A stretch of DNA of 64,000 nt from Clostridium paridis (GTDB lineage: Bacteria > Bacillota > Clostridia > Clostridiales > Clostridiaceae), in contig NZ_JAESWA010000005.1 of the NCBI RefSeq assembly GCF_016765615.1, positions 1-64,000 of the forward strand, given 5' to 3'. The notes under the pieces were generated by a model that did no database searches, was not told the DNA's origin, and saw nothing but the letters and a program-made list of their open reading frames with translations. Position numbers and translations under genes: made by a program. Shown piece after piece: positions 6,789 through 16,050 of this stretch. Every line of letters begins with the position of its first letter. Within the stretch, counting starts at the first letter, position 1.

Positions 6789-8888
6789 ATGAAGAGTATG
6801 AAAGAATACAAATTAGCTAATTTAAGAAATGTAGGAATTGTCGGTCATGGTTCCTCAGGAAAAACATCATTAGTTGAGGCGTTATTATTTACTACAAAGT
6901 TAACTGATAGACTAGGGAAAATAGAAGAAGGAACTACTATTAGTGATTATGATCCCGAGGAAAAGAAAAGAAAAATTTCCTTGTCAACATCCATACTACC
7001 ATTAGAATATAAAGAAAAGAAAATTAACTTTTTAGATACCCCTGGTTACTTCGACTTTTTAGGTGAGCAAATAGAAGGAATGAGAGCCTCAGATGTAGCT
7101 TTAATAGTAGTATCAGGTGTATCTGGGGTTAAGGTAGGTACAGAAAAAGCATGGGATTATTGTAATAAAATTAAGTTGCCCAGAAGTTTCTTTATTAACA
7201 AGTTAGATAGGGAAAATTCAGATTATGATAAAGTGCTTGCTTCATTAAAGGAATCCTTCGGTATGCCTGTAGTTCCAATACAATATCCAATTGGAAAAGA
7301 AGCTGATTTTAAAGGGGTAGTAAACGTTATTTCAAGAAAAGCGTATATATACGATAAAGGTAAATTACAAGAAACAGGAGTTCCAGCAGAATTGGAAGAG
7401 AGAATAGAAGAATGTAGAAGCATGGTTATGGAATCAGTGGCTGAAACAGATGAGGAATTATTAAATAAGTATTTTGCAGAAGGGGAACTAACAGATGAGG
7501 AGATATATGCAGGATTAATTATTGGATGCACCTCAGGGGATATAGCACCTGTAATGTGTGGAAGTGCATTAAAAAATATAGGAATGGAAGTATTATTAGA
7601 TGATATATGTGATTGTTTCCCATCACCTAAATATGCTGTACCACAAAAGGCTGTTAAATTAGATACTGGAGAAGAAGTTTTTGAGGAGTATAATGAAGAT
7701 AAACCATTCTCAGCATTTGTATTCAAAAGCATAGCTGATCCGTTTGTTGGAAAGCTATCGTTGTTTAGAGTTATAACTGGTAAAGCTAGGGGCGATTTAA
7801 ATATATATAATTCGTCAAAAGATAAAACAGAAAAGTTAAGTAATTTATATTTTATGAGAGGAAAGCAACAAACTCCAGTTAAGGAGATAATAGCAGGGGA
7901 TATTGGAGCAGTAGCAAAATTACAGTATACTGGCACTGGAGATACCTTATGTGAGGAATCTTTTAAGATAAGGTATGATAATATGAATTTCCCTGAACCT
8001 ATAATGTCTATGTCAGTTGTGCCTAAAAGCAAAGGTGATGAAGAAAAGATATCATTAGCATTAAATAAATTATTAGAAGAAGACCCTACATTTAATATAA
8101 ACAGGGATACAGAAAATGCTGAAACAATTATTTCTGGTATAGGAGAAACACATTTAGATGTAATTGCATCTAAAATTAAAAATAAGTTTGGAGTAGATGT
8201 ATTACTTCAACCACCAAAGATTCCATATAGAGAAACTATAAAAGGGGTAGCTGATGTTCAAGGAAAGCATAAAAAGCAATCTGGTGGACATGGACAATAT
8301 GGAGATGTATGGATTAAGTTTGAACCTAGAACAGATGGTGAGACTGAATTAGAATTTGTTGATAAGGTTGTAGGTGGTGTAGTACCTAGAAACTTTATCC
8401 CAGCTGTAGAAAAGGGATTGAAAGAGTGTATTCAACATGGAGTTCTAGCAGGGTATCCAGTAATAGGCTTAAGAGCCACACTTCATGATGGTTCATATCA
8501 TTCAGTAGACTCATCAGAAATGGCATTTAAAGTGGCAGCATCTTTAGCATTTAAAAAAGGATTAGAGCAAGCCAAAGCAATATTATTAGAACCAATAATG
8601 CATGTGGAAGTTCTAGTGCCTGAAGAAAATATGGGAGATGTTATTGGAGATTTAAATAAAAGAAGAGGTAGAGTTTTAGGAATGGAACCAGATGGTAATA
8701 TTCAAAAACTTATAGCGGAAGTTCCATTAGCAGAAATGTTTAAGTATGCTACTGATTTAAGAAGCATAACTAGTGCGAGAGGAAACTTCTCTATGAAGTT
8801 TGAGAGATATGAGGAAGTTCCTCCAAATGAAGTGGATTCTATTATAGAAGAAACTAAAAACTTAAAAAATGAATTGGTTCATGCATAA
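6789..8888 (+). CDS. Elongation factor G-like translational GTPase
   Basis: A 699-residue EF-G paralogue. Seen: G1 GHGSSGKTS near residue 20, G3 DTPGYFDFLG, G4 NKLDRE, then the EF-G domains II-V (HKKQSGGHGQYGDVWI is the domain IV entry, and MGDVIGDLNKRRGRVLGMEP the domain V/EF-G C-terminal motif). The divergent G1 loop and short switch I place it with the EF-G-like/FusA2 group rather than canonical FusA, which normally sits in the str operon with rpsL-rpsG. It should act on the ribosome, but its exact role is not settled. The start is uncertain: family alignment favours MKEYKLANLR at 6798; the ATG at 6789 and TTG at 6786 have only weak ribosome binding sites. Confidence 0.87.
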   Translation: MKSMKEYKLANLRNVGIVGHGSSGKTSLVEALLFTTKLTDRLGKIEEGTTISDYDPEEKKRKISLSTSILPLEYKEKKINFLDTPGYFDFLGEQIEGMRASDVALIVVSGVSGVKVGTEKAWDYCNKIKLPRSFFINKLDRENSDYDKVLASLKESFGMPVVPIQYPIGKEADFKGVVNVISRKAYIYDKGKLQETGVPAELEERIEECRSMVMESVAETDEELLNKYFAEGELTDEEIYAGLIIGCTSGDIAPVMCGSALKNIGMEVLLDDICDCFPSPKYAVPQKAVKLDTGEEVFEEYNEDKPFSAFVFKSIADPFVGKLSLFRVITGKARGDLNIYNSSKDKTEKLSNLYFMRGKQQTPVKEIIAGDIGAVAKLQYTGTGDTLCEESFKIRYDNMNFPEPIMSMSVVPKSKGDEEKISLALNKLLEEDPTFNINRDTENAETIISGIGETHLDVIASKIKNKFGVDVLLQPPKIPYRETIKGVADVQGKHKKQSGGHGQYGDVWIKFEPRTDGETELEFVDKVVGGVVPRNFIPAVEKGLKECIQHGVLAGYPVIGLRATLHDGSYHSVDSSEMAFKVAASLAFKKGLEQAKAILLEPIMHVEVLVPEENMGDVIGDLNKRRGRVLGMEPDGNIQKLIAEVPLAEMFKYATDLRSITSARGNFSMKFERYEEVPPNEVDSIIEETKNLKNELVHA

Positions 8889-8903
8889 AAAATATGTTTA
8901 TTT

Positions 8904-8935
8904 AAGAGATACTGAAGATTCAGTATCTCTTTTTA
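8904..8935 (+). terminator. Terminator of the EF-G-like gene
   Basis: AGAGATACTGA pairs with TCAGTATCTCT and is followed by TTTTT. Confidence 0.9.
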
Positions 8936-9091
8936 TAATTAAATATTTTAAAACTTTTACATAAGTACATTTGAGTATAAAGACAAGCTCTATAGGGAAG
9001 ATTATAATTACAAAATTTTTTTAGGAATTAGAAGTAATAATATTAAAATTACTTAATTATATATAAAAGAAACCTTAATAGGAGGATTTAT

Positions 9092-9328
9092 ATGTCAGAT
9101 TATAAGATGGAAATAAGGGGAAGCATAGGATTGAGTGACTATAGTAATATATATGATTACATAGGAGTCGTTGATTCCAAAGATAATTTTACTATAACAT
9201 TAAATGCTGCAAGCAAAGAAAATATAGATATAATTTGTTCAATGCTTGAAGGAAGCAATTTTATGATAAATGAACAAGGGCAAGATGCATTAGGAAATTA
9301 TTATATAAATGCGCTTAAAAAGAAATAA
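9092..9328 (+). CDS. Hypothetical protein, 78 aa
   Basis: A small soluble protein (MSDYKMEIRGSIGLSDYSN...) with no signal peptide or membrane segment, predicted by eye to alternate strands and one central helix (KENIDIICSMLEG). A clear AGGAGG site at 9080-9085 supports the ATG at 9092. It stands alone between the EF-G terminator and the glucokinase leader. I do not recognise the family. The coding case rests on the ribosome binding site, a codon choice like the neighbours, and balanced composition. Confidence 0.7.
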   Translation: MSDYKMEIRGSIGLSDYSNIYDYIGVVDSKDNFTITLNAASKENIDIICSMLEGSNFMINEQGQDALGNYYINALKKK

Positions 9329-9349
9329 ACAAAATAAGTAGTTCTATGA

Positions 9350-9355
9350 TATAAT
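9350..9355 (+). promoter_or_regulatory. -10 box of the glucokinase transcript
   Basis: A perfect TATAAT with no good -35 at the expected distance. Transcription from it would begin near 9362 and give a leader of about 168 nt. Confidence 0.45.
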
Positions 9356-9367
9356 AAAGATGATATC

Positions 9368-9490
9368 GTTTAGCTAGTATTAACTAGCTGAAGATAACCA
9401 ACTTCACTAAGGATTTATACTGGCTGATTTTGGGTTTAAGTGTTAAAAAATCAACAAGTGTGAATAAAATTAGTGTAATGGTTATCTATA
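9368..9490 (+). ncRNA. Structured 5' leader of the glucokinase gene
   Basis: The leader first has a hairpin with TAGCTAG/CTAGCT-type arms (9370-9389). A long-range helix follows, pairing AGATAACCA (9392-9400) with TGGTTATCT (9479-9487), extended by CACTAA / TTAGTG inside. Within that are further arms GCTGATTTT / AAAATCAAC. The nested layout is that of a multi-stem RNA closed by a basal helix. I do not recognise a known riboswitch class, and there is no U-tract terminator, so any control would act on translation or RNA stability. Confidence 0.5.
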
Positions 9491-9529
9491 ATATTTTAGT
9501 TGGACAAGTTATTGATGAGGAGGTAAAAA

Positions 9530-10477
9530 ATGAAGGATTATGTTGTAGGTGTAGACCTAGGAGGAACAAAAATCAGTTGTGCTATTTCTGATTTAAAGGG
9601 TAGAGTTATAGCTCAGTCTACAATCCCAACATTAGCTGAAGAAGGAGAAAATGCAGTATTAGATAGAATAATTAAGTCTATTGATACTGTAATAACTGAA
9701 GCTAAGGTTAAGACAAATGAGGTGAAAGCTATAGGTATAGGGTCTCCAGGACCATTAGATTCTAAAAAAGGAATAATAATTACAACACCAAATCTTCCTT
9801 TTAAAGATTTTGATTTAGTTAAGCCTATAGTAGATTATTTCTCAATACCAGTATATCTTGATAATGATGCAAATGTTGCAGCAATTGGAGAGTTTATGTT
9901 TGGTGCAGGAAAAGGCACAGAAAACATGATATACATTACTGTAAGTACTGGAGTTGGTGGAGGAGCTATACTAAATGGTAAGATATTTAGAGGAAGCACT
10001 TGCAATGCTTTAGAAGTTGGACATACTACAGTATTCCCAGGAGGCCCAAGATGTGGCTGTGGAAATATAGGATGTTTAGAGGCTGTATCATCTGGAACTG
10101 CAATTGGAAGAAGAGCAAATGAAGCAGTAAACTCTAAAGTAGAAACTTCATTAAGAAATTATGAAAAAGTTACTTCATATGAAGTATTTAAGGAAGCTGA
10201 AAAAGGAGATGCAGTGTCTCAAAAGATCTTAGATGAAGCTTTAACTTATTTAGGAATAGGTGTAGCAAATATAATAGCAAGTTTCGATCCAGAAAAAGTT
10301 ATTATAGGTGGTGGAGTTTCAAAAGGTGGAGACATAGTATTTAAAAAGGTTCAAGAAGTAGTTAATGAAAGATGTTTTAAGGTTATGTCAGATAACTGTA
10401 AGATTGAACCAGCAGGCTTAGGAACAGAAGCAGGGGTAATAGGTGCTTTAGCTTTAGCAATAATGGAAAGTGAATAA
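9530..10477 (+). CDS. glkA: ROK-family glucokinase
   Basis: A 315-residue ROK sugar kinase that phosphorylates glucose to glucose 6-phosphate with ATP. Seen: phosphate-1 loop GVDLGGTKISCAI at the N-terminus; GIGSPGPLD; the catalytic Asp in LDNDANVAAIGE; the EVGHTTV His; and the ROK zinc site CGCGNIGCLE. Full length for the family. GAGG before the ATG gives a normal ribosome binding site. The gene is monocistronic, preceded by the structured leader and followed by a terminator. There is no N-terminal helix-turn-helix, so it is an enzyme rather than a NagC/XylR-type ROK regulator. Strict glucose specificity is family-based inference. Confidence 0.92.
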   Translation: MKDYVVGVDLGGTKISCAISDLKGRVIAQSTIPTLAEEGENAVLDRIIKSIDTVITEAKVKTNEVKAIGIGSPGPLDSKKGIIITTPNLPFKDFDLVKPIVDYFSIPVYLDNDANVAAIGEFMFGAGKGTENMIYITVSTGVGGGAILNGKIFRGSTCNALEVGHTTVFPGGPRCGCGNIGCLEAVSSGTAIGRRANEAVNSKVETSLRNYEKVTSYEVFKEAEKGDAVSQKILDEALTYLGIGVANIIASFDPEKVIIGGGVSKGGDIVFKKVQEVVNERCFKVMSDNCKIEPAGLGTEAGVIGALALAIMESE

Positions 10478-10491
10478 AATATAGATATTAT

Positions 10492-10526
10492 AGGCTATCT
10501 CATAATTAAATGAGTAGCCTCTTTTT
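10492..10526 (+). terminator. Terminator of the glucokinase gene
   Basis: AGGCTA-TCTCAT pairs with ATGAG-TAGCCT and is followed by CTTTTTATTTT. Confidence 0.85.
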
Positions 10527-10680
10527 ATTTTAAATTAATATAAAGAATAATGATTTTTTACTATTCATATTTTATAATATTGTTTAGTAAATAAAATACA
10601 AGGGTTTTAAGCTCAACTAATAACTTATTCAAACAAGAATAAATTAAGTTTTCTATAAAAAACCTATACTAGGAGGAAAA

Positions 10681-11322
10681 ATGAAAAGCATAATATATCT
10701 AACGAGGCATGGAGAGACAATTTGGAACTTAGAAAAAAGGTTACAAGGATGGGGTGACTCTGAATTAACAGAGAATGGAATAAAAAATGCAAAAAATTTA
10801 AATAAAAGAATTAAAGATGTAAATATAGATGTGATATATTCAAGCTCATCCAAAAGAGCAATAAAAACATCTGAAATAATAAGAGGCAATAAGGATATTC
10901 CTATTATTCCTAAGGATGGATTAAGAGAAATGGGATTTGGTGAATGGGAAGGTTTAATATGGGAGGATATAGAAAAGTCAGACGAATATTCTGAGGAATT
11001 ATATAATCTTTATAATGAACCCCTTAAATACAAATCCTTTGGTGGAGAATCATTTGCTGAATTTAGTGAAAGAACTATGGAAACAATAAATGAGATAATT
11101 GATGAAAGCGTTGGTAAGGATATATTAATATTAACTCATGGAATGACATTAAAATTAGTTTTGGGGTTTTTTGAAGGAATATCACCAGAAGAAGCTATTA
11201 AGGGTATAATAATGGGGCAAACATCCTTAACTAAAATAGTTATAGAAGATGGGGAATATTCAATAGAATTAAAGAATGATACGGAACATTATGAAGAGGA
11301 TTATGAAAGAAAAGGTTGGTAA
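10681..11322 (+). CDS. Histidine phosphatase family protein
   Basis: A 213-residue phosphoglycerate-mutase-fold phosphatase. The RHG signature LTRHGETIWN lies at residues 6-15, the second-half catalytic His in LTHGMTLKLVL (about 150), and the substrate arm REMGFGEWEG near 80. The fold covers cofactor-dependent mutases, alpha-ribazole phosphatase (CobC) and broad-specificity phosphatases. Nothing cobalamin-related is adjacent, so the substrate is open. An AGGAGG site lies 5 nt before the ATG. It is a single-gene unit; a small gene follows 90 nt later. Confidence 0.85.
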   Translation: MKSIIYLTRHGETIWNLEKRLQGWGDSELTENGIKNAKNLNKRIKDVNIDVIYSSSSKRAIKTSEIIRGNKDIPIIPKDGLREMGFGEWEGLIWEDIEKSDEYSEELYNLYNEPLKYKSFGGESFAEFSERTMETINEIIDESVGKDILILTHGMTLKLVLGFFEGISPEEAIKGIIMGQTSLTKIVIEDGEYSIELKNDTEHYEEDYERKGW

Positions 11323-11411
11323 TCATTAAAATAAATTTCCATACATAAAAATTATGTTTCTGCATAGATTAAATAATGTAAGGACAAGAATTAATGGACG
11401 GGAGTGAATTA

Positions 11412-11552
11412 ATGATGACAAAGGATAGCCAAGTAGATAATAAGCTTTCTAGAGAATTAAAATCAAACTGGGATCATAGGATTACTTCAGAGGAAGAAAA
11501 AAATAAAAATAGAACTGCAAAGAAACAGTCAATAGAGAGATCAGGGCAATAA
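11412..11552 (+). CDS. Hypothetical small hydrophilic protein, 46 aa
   Basis: A short reading frame (MMTKDSQVDNKLSRELKSNW..., 46 residues) starts at ATG 11412 behind GGGAG at about 11399-11403. The product is highly charged, Lys/Glu/Asn/Gln-rich, free of Cys, and likely disordered or helical. Composition resembles small clostridial sporulation-associated proteins, but I cannot name a family. A strong terminator follows at 11668. Coding status rests on the ribosome binding site and on the amino acid pattern. Confidence 0.5.
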   Translation: MMTKDSQVDNKLSRELKSNWDHRITSEEEKNKNRTAKKQSIERSGQ

Positions 11553-11667
11553 ATTCTTTTGCTTCATACATAACCACATCTAGCTTTTACCCCACCTTAA
11601 AGCTAAATTTTATGAATACTTATTTTTAGATGTTCAGGTTTTGAGGTAAAGGAGTTTTTTAAATAAA

Positions 11668-11711
11668 GAATCTGTCCAAGGCAATATTTTGCTTTGGTAC
11701 AGATTTTTTTA
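11668..11711 (+). terminator. Terminator downstream of the 46-aa gene
   Basis: AATCTGT-CCAA-GGCAA pairs with TTGC-TTTGG-TACAGATT and is followed by TTTTTTT. The T run leads into repeat copy 2. Confidence 0.85.
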
Positions 11712-11730
11712 CTCTTTAGAGATTTATGAA
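11704..11730 (+). repeat. Terminator-tail element, copy 2 of 3
   Basis: Seven T then ACTCTTTAGAGATTTATGA, matching the copies at 4706 and 44004 with two or three differences. It lies upstream of cinA. Confidence 0.6.
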
Positions 11731-11850
11731 ATTTTAATATTATAGACAAATTATAAGTTTGAATTTTTAGAAATGAAGTCCATATAGAAAATACCAAAAT
11801 TTAGTGTTATTATTATAGTTAATTAATTTATTTCTAAGAAGGTGAAGAAA

Positions 11851-13089
11851 ATGAATGCAGAAATTATATCAGTAGGTACAGAACTATTGCTCGGAGATAT
11901 AGTCAATACTAACGCTCAGTACTTATCAAAAGAATTAGCTAGTCTAGGTATTAATGTATATAGGCAGACTGTTGTTGGAGATAATGAGGAAAGAATATTA
12001 GAAAGCTTTGAGAGAGCTTTTGAAAATAGTGATATTATTGTTACAACTGGTGGGCTTGGACCAACTCCGGATGATTTAACAAAGGAAGTTGCAGCAAAAT
12101 ATTTTAAGCAAGAATTAGTACTTCATGAAGAATCTTATAAAAAATTAGAAAGTTATTTTAAGAATAATGGTAGAGGTGTTACTGAGAGCAATAAGAAGCA
12201 GGCATATTTCCCCAAAGAAGCTATTATTCTAGAGAATAATCATGGAACTGCTCCAGGAGCAATATTAGAAAGTGAGAATGGTAAGAAAATAATTATTTTG
12301 CCAGGACCACCTAAGGAAATGAAGCCTATGTTTGATGAGCGTGTTGTTCCATATTTAAAAAAATTAACTGATAATGTCTTAGTTTCAAAAACACTAAGAT
12401 TATTTGGAATAGGCGAAAGTCATATGGCTGAAGAAATAAAAGATATTATAGACACTCAAACCAATCCAACTATTGCGCCATATGCAAAAGATGTGGATGT
12501 AACATTAAGAATTACAGCAAAAGGGAAAAATGAAGAGGAAGCAAGAAAACTTATAATCCCTATGGAGAAAAAGGTTAGAGAAAAACTTGGAGAGTTTATT
12601 TATGGGGAAGGTGAGACCACTTTAGAAGAAGTAGTTGCGAAGATGCTGGTGGATAAAAAGATAACTATTTCTACTGCAGAAAGCTGCACTGGTGGAATGA
12701 TAGCTTCAAAGCTAATAAATTATGGAGGAATAAGTGAATGTTTTCTTGAAGGGGCTGTAACTTATTCAAATGATGCAAAAGCAAATAGATTAGGAGTTAA
12801 AAAGGAAACCTTAGATAAATATGGAGCAGTTAGTGAAGAAACAGCAAAAGAAATGGCTGAAGGTATAGCAAAAACTTCTGGAACTGATGTTGGAGTCTCT
12901 ACTACTGGTATTGCAGGACCTACAGGAGGAACTAAGGAGAAACCAGTGGGGCTTGTTTATGTAGGTATAAGTTATAAGGGAAATACAATAGTAAAAAGAT
13001 TTGAGTTTCAAGGAGATAGAAATAAGGTTAGAATAAGAACTACAATGAATGCATTAAATATAATTAGAAAAACTATAAGTGAAGAATAA
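11851..13089 (+). CDS. cinA: CinA family protein (competence/damage-inducible protein A)
   Basis: A 412-residue protein. The N-terminal MoCF-like domain (residues 1-~170: SVGTELLLGDIVNTN, TTGGLGPTPDDLTKE, ILPGPPKEMKPMF) is followed by the C-terminal CinA/PncC nicotinamide-nucleotide amidohydrolase domain (STAESCTGGMIASKLINYGG, then STTGIAGPTGGTKEKPVGLVYVG). It is expected to deamidate NMN to nicotinate mononucleotide in pyridine nucleotide salvage, possibly with ADP-ribose pyrophosphatase activity from the N-domain. The ATG at 11851 has AAGGTG 6 nt upstream; an in-frame GTG at 11842 lies inside that site and is unlikely. It is not linked to recA here. Confidence 0.93.
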   Translation: MNAEIISVGTELLLGDIVNTNAQYLSKELASLGINVYRQTVVGDNEERILESFERAFENSDIIVTTGGLGPTPDDLTKEVAAKYFKQELVLHEESYKKLESYFKNNGRGVTESNKKQAYFPKEAIILENNHGTAPGAILESENGKKIIILPGPPKEMKPMFDERVVPYLKKLTDNVLVSKTLRLFGIGESHMAEEIKDIIDTQTNPTIAPYAKDVDVTLRITAKGKNEEEARKLIIPMEKKVREKLGEFIYGEGETTLEEVVAKMLVDKKITISTAESCTGGMIASKLINYGGISECFLEGAVTYSNDAKANRLGVKKETLDKYGAVSEETAKEMAEGIAKTSGTDVGVSTTGIAGPTGGTKEKPVGLVYVGISYKGNTIVKRFEFQGDRNKVRIRTTMNALNIIRKTISEE

Positions 13090-13124
13090 ATAACAGAGAC
13101 ATTGTCTATGATTAAAATAACATA

Positions 13125-13157
13125 CCCTCTAGAATGCAGTAGCAAGATCTAGAGGGC
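13125..13157 (+). terminator. Hairpin after cinA, weak terminator
   Basis: CCCTCTAGA pairs with TCTAGAGGG around a loop, but the following run (CAGTTAATTGTTAT) is poor in T. It may instead stabilise the mRNA 3' end. Confidence 0.4.
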
Positions 13158-13330
13158 AGTTAATTGTTATATTTAAATGGGGGAGAGGCTAAATTGTATA
13201 AAGCAATTTTGCTTCAATAATAGTGTAGACATATTTATAAATTTTTATACAGCATAATATTTAGAGATAAGAAAAATATTTTAATAATAGATTGGTAATT
13301 TTTTAATGACATGTAGAAAGTGGGAATTTT

Positions 13331-14269
13331 ATGAAAAAAGTTTTTAGAGCAAATTTATATTTCTTAATCATATTAGTTCTTAGTGTTTTTGGCCCTGAAG
13401 TAATAAATCCATTTTTAGTATCAATAGGAGTTAGAGATGTTAGGATTGTATTAGAGACAAATCATATTTTATTATTTTTAGTACCTGCAACAATATATAT
13501 ATTTGTAACTAAATCATCTTTTAAAAAGACTTTTAGGCTTAACCCAATAAGTTTTAAGAATGTTTTATTAATCATTGGTCTAGGTTTTGCAATCCAACCT
13601 GTTATGATGCTTTTTTCTCTTATAACAAGTTTCTTTTTTAATAATGATATTTCAAATTTTATAAACTCTATAAGTGACACTCCATATCCAGTAATGCTAC
13701 TATTAATAGCCGTAACACCAGCTATAACAGAAGAGGTTACATTAAGGGGAGTGGTACTTTCAGGTTATAATTTTAAAAATAAATGGATAGCAGCGATTAC
13801 TACTGGAATTTTATTTGGAATTTTTCATTTAAATGCACAGCAATTCCTTTATGCAGCCGTACTTGGAATGGTATTAGCATATTTAGTTAGAGTAACTAAT
13901 AGCATATTTGCTTCTTCACTATTACATTTTATGATTAATGGAATACAGGTTTCTTTGCAAAAGATACTTGCACCATTTGTGAAGAATAACTCAACTCCAG
14001 ACATTGCATCCTTAGGAATAGATGCTAAAATAACTGCACTTATATCTTATGGAACTTTAGCAGTAATATTTGGTGCACTTTCAATAATTATAATTAGAAA
14101 GATTGAGAAGAATTGCAAGAGTAAAGGTATTTACGATTGTTATGAAAGTCTTTCTATGGAAACAGAGATGGCTTTAAGGACTGAGCTTATTAAAGAGAGA
14201 GTAATAAATCTTCCGATGATTGGAATAATAGTATTTTATTTATTTGCAATGATAGTAATAATTAAATAA
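13331..14269 (+). CDS. CPBP-family intramembrane glutamic endopeptidase
   Basis: A 312-residue membrane protein with about eight hydrophobic segments. It carries the three CPBP/Abi motifs: EEVTLRGVV (EExxxR), FGIFHLN (FxxxH) and HFMINGIQ (HxxxN), in the middle third. These form the glutamate-dependent active site shared with eukaryotic Rce1. Bacterial members are linked to bacteriocin self-immunity, peptide processing and stress, but no bacteriocin gene is visible nearby. It starts at ATG 13331 behind GTGGG; transcription is probably from the AT-rich 240-nt gap upstream. Confidence 0.85.
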   Translation: MKKVFRANLYFLIILVLSVFGPEVINPFLVSIGVRDVRIVLETNHILLFLVPATIYIFVTKSSFKKTFRLNPISFKNVLLIIGLGFAIQPVMMLFSLITSFFFNNDISNFINSISDTPYPVMLLLIAVTPAITEEVTLRGVVLSGYNFKNKWIAAITTGILFGIFHLNAQQFLYAAVLGMVLAYLVRVTNSIFASSLLHFMINGIQVSLQKILAPFVKNNSTPDIASLGIDAKITALISYGTLAVIFGALSIIIIRKIEKNCKSKGIYDCYESLSMETEMALRTELIKERVINLPMIGIIVFYLFAMIVIIK

Positions 14270-14430
14270 AGCAAATATAATATTATCGCTCAAGAAAAAG
14301 TAGATAAAGCGATTAAAATCAATTATACTCAAATTTACAATGAATTACAAAATATTGGATGTGGTGGTATAATTGAACATAGAAACTAACTTATAATTGT
14401 ATCAATCTATGAATTATTAGGGGGAATTTT

Positions 14431-14649
14431 ATGAAAAATCAGCTTAAATACTTTTTATTAGGGATTATAATAATATTATTTAGTTCACCTATGGGTTATT
14501 TTATGATTAACACAATCTACGCAAATAAAAATTTAGTAGGTGAGTATACTACTTTATTAAATGGTTTTATACAATCAATAGAGATAATTGGTGCTTTAAT
14601 ATTTTCTATAGGATTAATAAATATGTTTATAGAGAAAAAGTATAAATAG
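14431..14649 (+). CDS. Small membrane protein, 72 aa, two transmembrane segments
   Basis: The sequence has two clear hydrophobic helices, about residues 7-27 (YFLLGIIIILFSSPMGYFM) and 48-66 (IEIIGALIFSIGLINMFI), joined by a polar loop and ending in a basic KKYK tail. A GGGGGA site precedes the ATG by 8 nt. It follows the CPBP protease by 161 nt and precedes a bidirectional terminator. Function unknown. Confidence 0.68.
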   Translation: MKNQLKYFLLGIIIILFSSPMGYFMINTIYANKNLVGEYTTLLNGFIQSIEIIGALIFSIGLINMFIEKKYK

Positions 14650-14683
14650 AATATATATTTCATAACTTTAATATGATACAAAA

Positions 14684-14714
14684 TAAAGTCCAGCAAATTT
14701 TGCTGGACTTTTTA
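14684..14714. terminator. Bidirectional terminator between convergent genes
   Basis: AAAGTCCAGCAAA pairs with TTTGCTGGACTTT, with T-rich sequence on both sides. It serves the small membrane protein on + and the aminotransferase on -. Confidence 0.85.
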
Positions 14715-14784
14715 ACTTAACATACTATGTTACAAATATTATTTTTCAAAAGTTACTCTTTATAATTTAAAAGATCTCTTTGAT

Positions 14785-15972
14785 TTATTTTAAATACATA
14801 TTAGCTAATTTAGTAAATGCATCCAAAGATTTTTCAATTTTATCATAGGAAATACAATATGAAAGTCTAAAGTATCCTGGACAGCCAAAGGAAGAACCAG
14901 GTACTATAAGCAAATTGAATTTTTTAGCTTCATCTGCAAATTTAACATCATCTTCAATTAAAGCTTTAGGGAATAAATAGAACGCTCCTTGAGGCTTTAT
15001 ACATTCAAAACCTATTTTAACAAGATGATTGTATAATAAGTCTCTATTTTTCTTATATAAGTTTATATCTACCTCTGAATCTAGTGCTTTAGCAACAACT
15101 CTTTGGAAAAGAGAAGGAGCATTTACAAACCCAAGTATTCTGTTAGCAACATTTAGAGCTGCCATAAAATCAGAGAAATCATCCATATCACTATTTGCTA
15201 CTATATATCCTATTCTCTCTCCAGGAAGGGATAGGGATTTACTATAAGAATAGCCTATAAGAGAATTCTTATAATAATTTAGAATACACGGTACATTGAC
15301 TCCATCATATACGATTTCTCTATAAGGTTCATCTGAAATTAAGTATATGCTTGTATTAAATTCCTGCTGCTTTTTTTCTAGAAGATCAGAGAGTCTTTTT
15401 ATTAAGTCTTCAGAATAAACAACTCCAGTTGGATTATTAGGAGTATTAATTATAATAGCTTTTGTTTTTTGAGTTATTTTCTTTTCTAATTCAGTCAAAT
15501 CAGGCTCAAAGGTAGTCAAGTCAGGTGAAACAACTACCAGATTTCCTTGAAAGTTTTCTACATAGTTATTATATTCCCCAAAGTATGGAGCAAAGACTAT
15601 AACTTCATCACAAGGATTTAATAATGTTTTAAAAATGATATTAAGTCCGCCTGCTGCCCCACAAGTCATTACTATATTATCATGAGATAAATTTAATGAG
15701 TGCTTTTTATTAAGAAAGCTTGCAATAGCTTCTCTAACATCTTCATAACCAGAATTGTTCATATAGCCGTGAACATAGTTTGGCGACTCATCATTTAATA
15801 TTTCGATTATGGAATTTTTAATATTTTCAGGAGGTTCAAGGTTTGGATTTCCTAAGCTGAAATCAAAAACATTATCTTCTCCATAGATTGCAGATAGTCT
15901 TTTTCCTTCTTCAAACATAGCACGTATTAAAGAGCTAGTTGAAACAAGTTCCTGCATTTTATCTGAAATCAT
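14785..15972 (-). CDS. Pyridoxal phosphate-dependent aminotransferase (class I/II)
   Basis: A 395-residue fold-type I aminotransferase. Seen: FSLGNPNLEPP near the N-terminus, the NNPTGVVYS asparagine motif, the LISDEPYREIVYDG aspartate that holds the pyridine nitrogen, the Schiff-base lysine in GYSYSKSLSLPGERIGY, and the C-terminal FRLSYCIS arginine. It resembles aspartate/alanine-type enzymes; the amino donor cannot be read from sequence. The start MISDKMQEL at 15972 has GGGGG about 8 nt upstream. An ATG at 15987 exists but overlaps that site. Single gene ending at a bidirectional terminator. Confidence 0.88.
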   Translation of the reverse strand: MISDKMQELVSTSSLIRAMFEEGKRLSAIYGEDNVFDFSLGNPNLEPPENIKNSIIEILNDESPNYVHGYMNNSGYEDVREAIASFLNKKHSLNLSHDNIVMTCGAAGGLNIIFKTLLNPCDEVIVFAPYFGEYNNYVENFQGNLVVVSPDLTTFEPDLTELEKKITQKTKAIIINTPNNPTGVVYSEDLIKRLSDLLEKKQQEFNTSIYLISDEPYREIVYDGVNVPCILNYYKNSLIGYSYSKSLSLPGERIGYIVANSDMDDFSDFMAALNVANRILGFVNAPSLFQRVVAKALDSEVDINLYKKNRDLLYNHLVKIGFECIKPQGAFYLFPKALIEDDVKFADEAKKFNLLIVPGSSFGCPGYFRLSYCISYDKIEKSLDAFTKLANMYLK

Positions 15973-16050
15973 ACTACATGCCCCCATTCATTTACTAAGT
16001 AATACTAATTATTTTATCACACTTTAGTAAAGAATTAAATTTTCCTAAAG

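Noticed and set aside
7223-8032. A 269-codon open frame on the minus strand
   Set aside because: It lies entirely inside the EF-G-like gene, has no ribosome binding site, and its Ser/Ile-rich product is typical of an antisense shadow of an AT-rich gene.
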